A stretch of DNA of 11,621 nucleotides from the NCBI GenBank assembly GCA_001770355.1, contig MEQV01000269.1:18017-29637 (forward strand). The letters run 5' to 3'. The position numbers and the translations under genes are program-made. Origin of the DNA: Betaproteobacteria bacterium RIFCSPLOWO2_02_FULL_62_17 (GTDB taxonomy: Bacteria > Pseudomonadota > Gammaproteobacteria > Burkholderiales > SG8-39). Below, piece by piece: positions 1 to 5,854 of this stretch (its first letter is position 1; every line of letters starts with the position of its first letter). The notes below the pieces were generated by a model. It made no database searches and was not told the DNA's origin. It saw only the letters and a program-made list of their open reading frames with translations.

Positions 1-2
1 GC

Positions 3-47
3 CTCGCCGGGGTGCTCGCGGGTGCGATGCTCGCCAGGATGATCTGA
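3..47 (+). CDS. crcB: C-terminal end of probable CrcB fluoride channel (partial)
   Basis: Only the last 14 codons are in the window. They read LAGVLAGAMLARMI followed by TGA at 45-47, a small hydrophobic Gly/Ala-rich helix end such as closes the fourth membrane helix of CrcB/Fluc proteins. Fluc channels are small dual-topology inner-membrane proteins that let fluoride leave the cell. The fragment is too short to identify alone. The call rests on what follows: a DUF190 gene starting 1 nt later, a pairing well known for crcB, and a fluoride riboswitch and enolase further downstream. Another small membrane protein remains possible. The gene begins outside the window. Confidence 0.6.
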   Translation, partial: LAGVLAGAMLARMI

Positions 48-48
48 A

Positions 49-384
49 ATGCCTACGCGCTGCCTCAGGATCTCGGTCTACATCAGCGAATCCGACGAAT
101 GGCACGGACGGCCGCTTTATCTCGAAGTCCTGCGCATGCTCCACCGTCGCGGAATCGCTGGAGGCACCGTGCTGCGAGCCGTGGCGGGATTCACCGGCAA
201 GGGCGGCGTGGAAACCACGTCGCTGGTCGATGCCGGCGGCAAACTCCCTCTGGTGATTGAGTTCATCGACCGGCAGGGAAAAATCGAAAGTGTTCTGCCG
301 GAACTGAAGGAGATGGCGGCGCACCGCCTGATCGTCAGTGAGGAGGTTCGCGTCGAAGGGGATGGACTCGGCACGATGGAATAA
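49..384 (+). CDS. DUF190 family PII-like protein
   Basis: This 111-residue protein matches the DUF190 (COG1993) family in length and layout. It has an N-terminal strand (LRISVYISES), a middle section typical of the family (GRPLYLEVLRMLHRRGIAGGTVLRAVAGF), and a C-terminal beta part with VIEFID and a final LIVSEEVRV. DUF190 proteins have a PII-like ferredoxin fold and are presumed to be small trimeric regulators. They are very often encoded beside crcB, which suggests that they act on or with the fluoride channel, but no biochemical role is established. The start lies 1 nt after the stop of the upstream partial gene, so translation is probably coupled. The stop is 15 nt before the next start, and the three genes probably share a transcript. 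Confidence 0.88.
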   Translation: MPTRCLRISVYISESDEWHGRPLYLEVLRMLHRRGIAGGTVLRAVAGFTGKGGVETTSLVDAGGKLPLVIEFIDRQGKIESVLPELKEMAAHRLIVSEEVRVEGDGLGTME

Positions 385-386
385 CC

Positions 387-394
387 AAAGGAGG
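387..394 (+). promoter_or_regulatory. Strong Shine-Dalgarno site of the ilvD-like gene
   Basis: AAAGGAGG lies 5 nt before the ATG at 400, a near-perfect match to the anti-Shine-Dalgarno sequence. It fixes the start of the dihydroxy-acid dehydratase gene and indicates efficient initiation, although that gene carries an internal deletion. Confidence 0.8.
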
Positions 395-399
395 ATTTC

Positions 400-1674
400 A
401 TGGCGGCGAACTGGAGATCGAAGCTCATCACGCAGGGCGCCGCGCGCTCGCCCAATCGGGCGATGCTGCGGGCCGTTGGATTCGGCGACGGGGATTTCGA
501 CAAACCGATCGTCGGCGTCGCCAATGGGCACTCAAACATGAATCCGTGCAACGCCGGAATCCAGCCACTCGTCGACCGGGCAATGGCGGCCCTCAGGGCG
601 GAGGGTGCCATGCCGCAGGTCTTCGGGTTCCCCACCGTGACCGACGGCATCGGCATGGGAACCGAGGGCATGAAATATTCCCTGGTCTCGCGAGAAGTCA
701 TCGCGGACGCGATCGAGACCGCCGTCAACGGCCAGGTCATGGACGGGGTGATGTGCATCGGCGGCTGCGACAAGAACATGCCCGGAAGCGTCATGGCCAC
801 GGGTGGTTCCACCAACGCAGTGGTTCACTACCTTCCCATCGCGTCCGCCGCGGAGGTGGAGTGGAGCATCGACGATTTCGAGCGCGTCCGCCAGAAGGTT
901 CCGGTTCTTTGCAATCTGAAGCCCTCGGGCGAATACGTTGCAACCGATTTTCACCGGGCCGGCGGCGTGCCGCAGGTGCTGAAGATCCTGCTGAACCACG
1001 GCGTGCTGCACGGCGACTGTCTTACCATCACGGGCAAGACAATTGCCGAGGAGTTGGCGGCCACACCAGATGAGCCGGGGCGGGGTCAGGACGTGATCAG
1101 ACCGTGGAGCGATCCGATGTACCCACAGGGGCACCTGGCGATACTGAAAGGCAACCTCTCCACCGAGGGCTGCGTGGCCAAGATCACCGGGTTGAAGCAA
1201 CGCGCGATCACGGGTCCGGCGCGTGTCTTTGATTCGGAGCCGCAGGCGTTGGAGGCTATCCTGGCCAAAACAATCATGCCAGGGGACGTCGTCGTCATCC
1301 GCTACGAAGGACCCAAGGGCGGGCCGGGAATGCAGGAGATGCTCGCGCCGACCTCCGCGCTGATCGGCCAGGGCTTGGGCGAATCGGTGGGGCTGATCAC
1401 CGATGGCCGCTTCTCCGGCGGCACTTGGGGAATGGTAGTGGGCCACGTCGCGCCCGAAGCCTATGTCGGCGGCACTATCGCGTTCGTGCGGGAGGGAGAC
1501 TCGATCACGATCGACTCCGATCGGCGCCTGATTCAGCTCGACATATCGAATGAAGAGTTACAAGAGCGCCGCGCGGCATGGACGCAGCCTTCGCCGCGCT
1601 ATACCCGCGGCGTGATGGCGAAGTACATCAAGCTCGTATCGACCGCAAGCAAGGGCGCCATCACCGATGGTTGA
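400..1674 (+). CDS. ilvD: Dihydroxy-acid dehydratase (IlvD) with a large internal in-frame deletion
   Basis: DHAD converts 2,3-dihydroxy-acids to 2-keto-acids in valine, leucine and isoleucine synthesis, using Mg and an Fe-S cluster. The N-terminus (SKLITQGAARSPNRAMLR), first cluster cysteine C50 (NPCN), C123-D124-K125 (GGCDKNMPG, with the lysine that is carbamylated in the family), GGSTNAV, GDCLTITG, GPARVFD, GPKGGPGM and GRFSGGTWG are all strongly conserved. The protein has 424 residues against about 555-570 normally. Residue 129, the end of CDKNMPG, joins directly to SVMATGGSTNAV, so about 130 residues are missing. The missing segment normally holds the third cluster ligand (CPGxGSCGGMYTANTMS) and the following EDxEKADSA region. 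Apart from the join, the frame is intact to the natural C-terminus (STASKGAITDG). The product is probably inactive as a normal DHAD. The gene may be decaying, or the gap may be an assembly artefact. Confidence 0.9.
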   Translation: MAANWRSKLITQGAARSPNRAMLRAVGFGDGDFDKPIVGVANGHSNMNPCNAGIQPLVDRAMAALRAEGAMPQVFGFPTVTDGIGMGTEGMKYSLVSREVIADAIETAVNGQVMDGVMCIGGCDKNMPGSVMATGGSTNAVVHYLPIASAAEVEWSIDDFERVRQKVPVLCNLKPSGEYVATDFHRAGGVPQVLKILLNHGVLHGDCLTITGKTIAEELAATPDEPGRGQDVIRPWSDPMYPQGHLAILKGNLSTEGCVAKITGLKQRAITGPARVFDSEPQALEAILAKTIMPGDVVVIRYEGPKGGPGMQEMLAPTSALIGQGLGESVGLITDGRFSGGTWGMVVGHVAPEAYVGGTIAFVREGDSITIDSDRRLIQLDISNEELQERRAAWTQPSPRYTRGVMAKYIKLVSTASKGAITDG

Positions 1675-1742
1675 GACGCCGGAATTGAAGTCGCCGCGGT
1701 GGTCTTGATGTTGCCCGGCAGTCGCGGCGCGCGGGGATACCG

Positions 1743-2213
1743 ATGATCGGCGTCGACATTCCGGGATTCGGATCGCTTCGCGTCGCGCATCTGGTGCTCG
1801 ATTTCAATGGAACGCTCGCGGTCGATGGGAAGTTACTTCCAGGGGTGAAGTCGCGGCTGACCCGGCTCGCCTCCGACCTTCGTATTCACATAATCACTGC
1901 CGACACGTTCGGCAGGGCGCGGGCCGCCCTGAGCGGCGCGCCGTGGACGCTGACCGTGCTGGAAAGCGGATCCCAAGACCGCGCCAAAGCCGCCTACGTG
2001 CGGCGGCTCGGCCCGGCCCGCTGCGCATGCATCGGCAACGGCCGGAACGACAGGCTGATGCTCCGTAAAGCCACGCTCGGCATTGCCATCGTCCAGGCTG
2101 AAGGGGCCGCCACCGCGTCGATTCTCGATGCCGATATCGTGGTGAACGACGTGCGCGACGCACTCGACCTGCTGCTCGAGCCGGCGCGGCTCATTGCTAC
2201 GCTGCGCGCATGA
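1743..2213 (+). CDS. HAD-superfamily soluble P-type-ATPase-like phosphatase
   Basis: The 156-residue protein fits COG4087, the soluble P-type-ATPase-like branch of the HAD superfamily. Motif I is DFNGT, with nucleophile D20. The +2 position is Asn22 where most HAD phosphatases have the acid/base Asp. Motif II is T52 in TADTFG, motif III is probably K82, and motif IV is GNGRND at 98-103. There is no membrane segment and no large cap, so it should be a small cytosolic protein. Its substrate is unknown. Lack of the +2 Asp suggests slow turnover or a stable phospho-aspartate. HAD active sites bind fluoride complexes of Be, Al and Mg as phosphate mimics, which may explain its place beside fluoride genes, though that link is inference. 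The start is ATG 1743, with only a weak upstream GGGGA. It sits 68 nt after the IlvD stop. Confidence 0.85.
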   Translation: MIGVDIPGFGSLRVAHLVLDFNGTLAVDGKLLPGVKSRLTRLASDLRIHIITADTFGRARAALSGAPWTLTVLESGSQDRAKAAYVRRLGPARCACIGNGRNDRLMLRKATLGIAIVQAEGAATASILDADIVVNDVRDALDLLLEPARLIATLRA

Positions 2214-2294
2214 CCGGCTACGTGGTCTCATCGCGTTCCACCACGTCGATCCCGAATTCGTGTTGCGCTGAAGAAGTTTGCGCGCTATATTGAT

Positions 2295-2354
2295 TGTAGG
2301 GAGATGGCATACCTCCCGCAAGAATAACCGCCGTCTCGGCTGATGATGCCTACA
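2295..2354 (+). ncRNA. Fluoride riboswitch (crcB motif)
   Basis: The aptamer can be folded by eye. P1 pairs TGTAG (2295-2299) with CTACA (2350-2354). P2 pairs GGGAG (2299-2303) with CTCCC (2313-2317) and carries the loop ATGGCATAC. P3 pairs GCCG (2330-2333) with CGGC (2337-2340). The hallmark pseudoknot joins GGCAT (2306-2310) to ATGCC (2346-2350). The conserved core elements GAUGGCAU, AACCGCC and GCUGAUGAUGCCUAC are all present and in order. G2299 and C2350 can each pair in more than one helix, so helix ends are approximate. This RNA class binds fluoride with Mg ions and turns on fluoride-resistance genes. It lies on the same strand as, and upstream of, the HIT, four-finger and enolase genes. 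No U-tract terminator follows. A strong Shine-Dalgarno 12 nt downstream suggests control of translation. Confidence 0.93.
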
Positions 2355-2365
2355 GGATCCTCGCT

Positions 2366-2373
2366 TAAGGAGG
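2366..2373 (+). promoter_or_regulatory. Shine-Dalgarno site just downstream of the riboswitch
   Basis: TAAGGAGG lies 12 nt after the aptamer and 9 nt before an ATG at 2383. Its GGAGG can pair with CCTCC at 2312-2316 in the P2 arm of the aptamer. Ligand-dependent exposure of this site is therefore a plausible switching mechanism. The pairing is seen in the sequence; its regulatory use is inferred. Confidence 0.5.
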
Positions 2374-2382
2374 CATGTGGGC

Positions 2383-2475
2383 ATGAAAGTCCTCTCGCCT
2401 TTCGCTTCATATCCTGATTCTCCGGGTCATCGTTCCAGGCGAAACGCTGGAGGGCGCCGTGACCTCCCGCGCTGA
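2383..2475 (+). CDS. Possible 30-codon leader ORF under the riboswitch
   Basis: An ATG at 2383, nine nucleotides after TAAGGAGG, opens a 30-codon frame (MKVLSPFASYPDSPGHR...) that stops at TGA 2473-2475. It overlaps the HIT start by 17 nt in another frame. The peptide is rich in Arg, Ser and Pro, has no recognisable domain and need not be functional. It could be a translated leader that couples riboswitch-controlled initiation to the HIT gene, or the remnant of a lost first gene. Evidence is limited to position and ribosome-binding site. Confidence 0.3.
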   Translation: MKVLSPFASYPDSPGHRSRRNAGGRRDLPR

Positions 2476-2824
2476 CCGTCCGTTCTGCTCGGACGTGACG
2501 GCCGTACTTGCCAATGAACATGCCTACGCGCTCAACGACAAATACCCGCTCAGCCCCGGACATCTGCTGCTCATTACCCGTCGACACATGGCGAGTTTTT
2601 TCGACACTTCCTCGGCGGAGCGATGCGCCCTGCTGGCGCTGCTGGTACAAGCGAAGACGCTGCTCGACGAAAAGTTCGCTCCACGAGGATACAACATCGG
2701 AGTGAACGTCGGCGAAACGGCCGGCCAGACGATCATGCACGTTCACGTGCATCTGATGCCACGCTACGCGGGCGACACGCCAGATCCGCGTGGGGGCGTT
2801 TCCAAGAGGTCGAGCCCGACTTGA
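2459..2824 (+). CDS. HIT-family (histidine triad) protein, C-terminus probably frameshifted
   Basis: HIT proteins are small nucleotide hydrolases or transferases acting on nucleoside phosphates, phosphoramidates or dinucleotides. The triad HVHVH is at residues 94-98. H35 (SPGH), GYNIGVNVGE (78-87) and GQT (89-91) are the other family marks. The start is GTG 2459, with GGAGGG at 2449-2454. PFC near the N-terminus fits the usual PFCxI opening. The frame follows the family as far as DPRGGV (about residue 114), then ends within seven residues in SKRSSPT. In the neighbouring frame the sequence continues as FQEVEPDLKRLREFA to a stop at 2866-2868, which would overlap the next start as GTGA. One base lost near the G5 run at 2792-2796 would account for this. 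The catalytic part is intact, so the shortened protein could still work. It is the first recognisable gene after the fluoride riboswitch. Confidence 0.87.
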   Translation: MTSRADRPFCSDVTAVLANEHAYALNDKYPLSPGHLLLITRRHMASFFDTSSAERCALLALLVQAKTLLDEKFAPRGYNIGVNVGETAGQTIMHVHVHLMPRYAGDTPDPRGGVSKRSSPT

Positions 2825-2864
2825 AGCGCTTACGCGAATTCGCCGCCCCGGTAGCTGACCTGGC

Positions 2865-4253
2865 GTGAACATCATGTCCGACCAATTGGGGTATCGCGCT
2901 TGTCCGCTTTGCGAAACGTACGCGAACAGCGACGCCGGATATTTCGCTCGCGCATTCGGTGATCCGAAGCTCTTAGCGGCCACCGGCGAGGCCATTACAG
3001 ATGCCCTCGGATTCTGCGCCCGGCACGGGGCGAAGCTTCTTTCTCAGGAGAGCTTGTCGATTGGGGACGGTGTAGTAGAGATGCTTCACGATACGATTCC
3101 CCGTCTCATGCTGCTGTTGAACGAAAAATATTTCCTCGAAAGCCAAGTACAACAAATCCTATTCGGAGCGGAACAAGCTTGCCCGGCCTGTACCTACGCG
3201 AATCGCGCAGTGGGGCGGCAATCGGCCCGTCTCGCGCGGCAGTATTCCATAGCAGAAAATCAGGCAAGTGCCGGCCATTCCCATGGACTTTGCGTCGGGC
3301 ATTTCCAGTTGCTCGCGGCAGATCTCGCACCGGAGTCCCGTTTGGCCGGTCTAACGCAATATGCGGACGACTTGGGCCGGGTGGTGAGAAGAATGAAGGA
3401 GTTGCTCCGATCAGCGCGTAAAACCGATGCCTGGCCGGTCGAGGATGCCGCGGCGACGCTGAACCACGCACTTGGTCTGATCGCCGGTCGGCCGATGGTC
3501 GAAATCCGCACTTCAGGGGCGGGACTCGCCAACGGTCTCGACCTGTGTCCAACGCTGGTCGAAGCTATTGCATGCTCGGACACCTGCCCGCTTTGCATCG
3601 AGACCGAGCGCGCCCGACAGCGCTGGTTGCTGAATGTAGAAAAAGCCGCTGGTTTTGACGAGGATGCCTGGCTCTTCTTTCCGACTTGTCCCGAACACGT
3701 ATCGGCAATCGCCCGGCTTGGCGCCCCAACGCTCACCGCTGCCGTGGTTGAGCGCGCGTTGTCCGTCTCCCTCCGATACCTCCGTCAGCAAATTCAGGCG
3801 CTTGTCCGAGCCGCCGAACTCAGGGAGGAAGAAGCGAAAATAAAGGCCGAAGGCCCTGAATTCTGGGCGGAATACAAGAGAAGGCGCCCCCGGCGGAAGA
3901 TTCCGGGACCGAAAACACCGTCGCATCGTTTGGAAAAATGTCCAGGCTGTGAACGCATCGACGTTGCCACCGACAAAGCCACAGACACCCTGCTCCACCT
4001 GCTGAACAAAAAAGGGCATCGCGAGGTTTTCAGCCAGGGTTACGGCTTGTGCCTGAAGCACTTCGCCCGGGTCTACTTGACCGCGTCCAAAGGCGTTGTC
4101 CGGGCAATGCTCGCCGAAGAGCAGCGAGGAAGGCTCACTGAATTCACGCGCAACATTAGCAATCTGAATCGGAGGTTACCGATAAGCGAAGCGGCACTGC
4201 TTCGCAATGTCTTGGTGAAAAAGACATTGCACCAATTCTGCGGTTTTGCGTGA
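2865..4253 (+). CDS. Uncharacterised protein with four CxxC...CxxH putative zinc-binding units
   Basis: I cannot assign a function. The 462-residue protein contains four copies of a CPxC-x(30-34)-CxxH pattern: C13/C16/C51/H54, C106/C109/C143/H146, C241/C244/C275/H278 and C359/C362/C396/H399. The second half is usually GxCxxHF. Each set could hold one zinc ion. The repeats recall DUF6062-like CPIC proteins, but that is from memory. Between units 3 and 4 lies a charged segment (about 315-350: EEEAKIKAEG, then KRRRPRRK) that may be helical and bind nucleic acid or other polyanions. There is no signal peptide or membrane helix, so it is probably cytosolic. The start is GTG 2865, with an in-frame ATG at 2874 as alternative and no clear Shine-Dalgarno. 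GTG would give a 4-nt overlap with the frameshift-restored HIT gene. The enolase gene starts 332 nt later. Confidence 0.8.
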   Translation: MNIMSDQLGYRACPLCETYANSDAGYFARAFGDPKLLAATGEAITDALGFCARHGAKLLSQESLSIGDGVVEMLHDTIPRLMLLLNEKYFLESQVQQILFGAEQACPACTYANRAVGRQSARLARQYSIAENQASAGHSHGLCVGHFQLLAADLAPESRLAGLTQYADDLGRVVRRMKELLRSARKTDAWPVEDAAATLNHALGLIAGRPMVEIRTSGAGLANGLDLCPTLVEAIACSDTCPLCIETERARQRWLLNVEKAAGFDEDAWLFFPTCPEHVSAIARLGAPTLTAAVVERALSVSLRYLRQQIQALVRAAELREEEAKIKAEGPEFWAEYKRRRPRRKIPGPKTPSHRLEKCPGCERIDVATDKATDTLLHLLNKKGHREVFSQGYGLCLKHFARVYLTASKGVVRAMLAEEQRGRLTEFTRNISNLNRRLPISEAALLRNVLVKKTLHQFCGFA

Positions 4254-4585
4254 CCATCACTGCGACGGTATGCTGGCGGCGCGGTTCATCGATCGCGCCA
4301 GTTGGACTTCCTTTACTGGAATTCGATGGTCAAACCCGTTGTCAGCAACCTCGAAAAGACTAGGTGGTCAGTATGAATGGAACGTTGTTGCATGAACTGG
4401 CGCATTATGGAATGGCGCCTTAAAACCGAAGCTGGATCGTTCGTGGCAGTTTCATCAAGTCCAACTACTTCCCGCCGCTCGCAGCCCGATCGATCGAGCG
4501 CTCAAACTGGTTTGATGGAATATTCGAGCGTTGCGATCTCGCTTGCCAGGACTTACATGGGTAACCGCTCTTTGAGGAGATAAGA
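4254..4585 (+). other. 332-nt spacer before enolase
   Basis: No confident gene lies here. GGCGCG (4278-4283) and CGCGCC (4294-4299) form a 6-bp hairpin with a 10-nt loop, 24 nt after the upstream stop. No T-run follows, so it is a weak terminator candidate. From ATG 4373 a frame reads 16 codons to TAA 4421 and then continues open for about 45 more codons to a TAA just before enolase. This could be a degenerate gene, but it matches nothing I recognise. I found no second fluoride riboswitch and no clear -35/-10 pair. Confidence 0.5.
4574..4579 (+). promoter_or_regulatory. Shine-Dalgarno site of enolase
   Basis: GAGGAG lies 6 nt before ATG 4586 and decides the start. A later in-frame ATG at residue 11 would remove part of the conserved N-terminal strand. 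Confidence 0.75.
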
Positions 4586-5854
4586 ATGAGAAATCGCATC
4601 CAATCCGTCAATGCAATGGAAATCCTCGATTCCAGGGGTTTCCCCACCGTTCGTGTCAATGTCGTACTGGACGATGGCACCGTGGGCACCGCGTCGATTC
4701 CTTCAGGCGCATCGACCGGCGAAAACGAGGCCACGGAATTGCGTGATGGCGATCCAAAACGCTATTCCGGCAAAGGCGTTCTTACGGCCGTGAAAAACGT
4801 CAATACAGAAATCCACAGCGCGCTTGCCGGTTGCGAACCATTACAGCAGGCGCAAATCGACCGAATCCTGATCGATCTTGATGGCACCGACAACAAATCC
4901 CGCTTGGGCGCCAATGCCACCCTCGGGGCTTCGCAGGCAGTTGCCCGGGCGGCGGCTCAGTCCTGCGGCCTGCCGCTCTACGTCTACCTCGGCGGCGTGG
5001 GCGCGGTGCATTTGCCGGTGCCTATGATGAACGTGCTCAATGGCGGCAAACATGCCGATTCCAGCCTTGACTTCCAGGAGTTCATGATCATGCCGAAGGG
5101 CGCGCCAACACTGGCAGATGCCCTGCGCTACGGCGCCGAGACATTTCAGGCGCTGAAAAAATTGCTGCACGGCAAGGGCTACGCGACTTCGGTGGGCGAC
5201 GAGGGCGGCTTTGCCCCGCAACTGAAAGGCGGCAACGAGGAGGCCTGCGAGCTGATCGTTGCGGCCATCGAGAAAGCCGGCTATAGGGCCGGCAAAGACA
5301 TCGTAATTGCTCTCGACCCGGCGGCGAGTTCTTTCTATGAGGGCGGCAAGTATCGCCTCACGCGCAGCGGGCAAGGCGACAAGAGCAGCGCCGAAATGAT
5401 CGCGTTATTTGAAGCATGGGTGCGCCGCTATCCCATCGTTTCCATAGAGGACGGACTTGCCGAGAATGATTGGGCGGGGTTCGCCGCCATGACGGCGGCC
5501 ATGGGCGGGGACATCCAGATCGTCGGCGACGACTTGCTTGTCACCAATCCGCAATTCGTCGCGCGTGGCATCGCCGAGAAGAGCTGCAACGCGGCGCTCA
5601 TCAAGCTCAACCAAATCGGCACCGTGAGCGAAACCGTCGCAGCCATCCATTTGTGCCGCAAAGCCGGCTGGGGATTCGTGATTTCCCATCGATCAGGCGA
5701 GACGGAAGATACTTTCATGGCGGACTTCGCGGTGGCCATGGGCGGCGGTCAGATCAAGACGGGTTCCATGTGCCGCAGCGAGCGGATTGCCAAGTACAAC
5801 CGGCTGCTGGAGATCGAAGCTGAATTGGGCGATACAGCGGGCTTCGGGTCATGA
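4586..5854 (+). CDS. eno: Enolase (2-phosphoglycerate dehydratase)
   Basis: Enolase interconverts 2-phosphoglycerate and phosphoenolpyruvate in glycolysis and gluconeogenesis. The 422-residue protein is full length. It has the SGAST loop at 40-44 (catalytic-loop Ser), H156 (GGKHA), E165 (FQEFM), general acid E206 (GDEGGFAP), Mg ligands D244, E288 (SIEDG) and D315 (GDDL), catalytic base K340 (LIKLNQIGT), SHRSGETED at 367-375 and K391 (GQIKTGS). All catalytic residues are present, so it should be active. Small departures from common bacterial enolases include ALDP in place of ALDxA at the first Mg ligand and GSMCRSER for GSLSRSER. Enolase is strongly inhibited by fluoride with Mg and phosphate, and eno genes are known fluoride-riboswitch targets in other bacteria. 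This copy may be a dedicated extra or resistant enzyme, which would require a second eno gene elsewhere in the genome. Confidence 0.96.
   Translation: MRNRIQSVNAMEILDSRGFPTVRVNVVLDDGTVGTASIPSGASTGENEATELRDGDPKRYSGKGVLTAVKNVNTEIHSALAGCEPLQQAQIDRILIDLDGTDNKSRLGANATLGASQAVARAAAQSCGLPLYVYLGGVGAVHLPVPMMNVLNGGKHADSSLDFQEFMIMPKGAPTLADALRYGAETFQALKKLLHGKGYATSVGDEGGFAPQLKGGNEEACELIVAAIEKAGYRAGKDIVIALDPAASSFYEGGKYRLTRSGQGDKSSAEMIALFEAWVRRYPIVSIEDGLAENDWAGFAAMTAAMGGDIQIVGDDLLVTNPQFVARGIAEKSCNAALIKLNQIGTVSETVAAIHLCRKAGWGFVISHRSGETEDTFMADFAVAMGGGQIKTGSMCRSERIAKYNRLLEIEAELGDTAGFGS

Noticed and set aside
532..1446. Long minus-strand open frame opposite ilvD (304 codons)
   Set aside because: It is a shadow of GC-rich codon use. 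The protein has no recognisable domain, and the plus strand encodes a clearly conserved enzyme.
2285..2995. Minus-strand 236-codon frame across the riboswitch and HIT gene
   Set aside because: It covers a confident plus-strand riboswitch and HIT domain, and its translation shows no family features.
4278..4299. GGCGCG/CGCGCC hairpin after the four-finger gene as an intrinsic terminator
   Set aside because: It has a 6-bp stem, a 10-nt loop and no following T-run, so it is too weak to list as a terminator.
4254..4585. A second fluoride riboswitch directly before enolase
   Set aside because: No GATGG...AACCGCC...CTGATG arrangement is present in this spacer.
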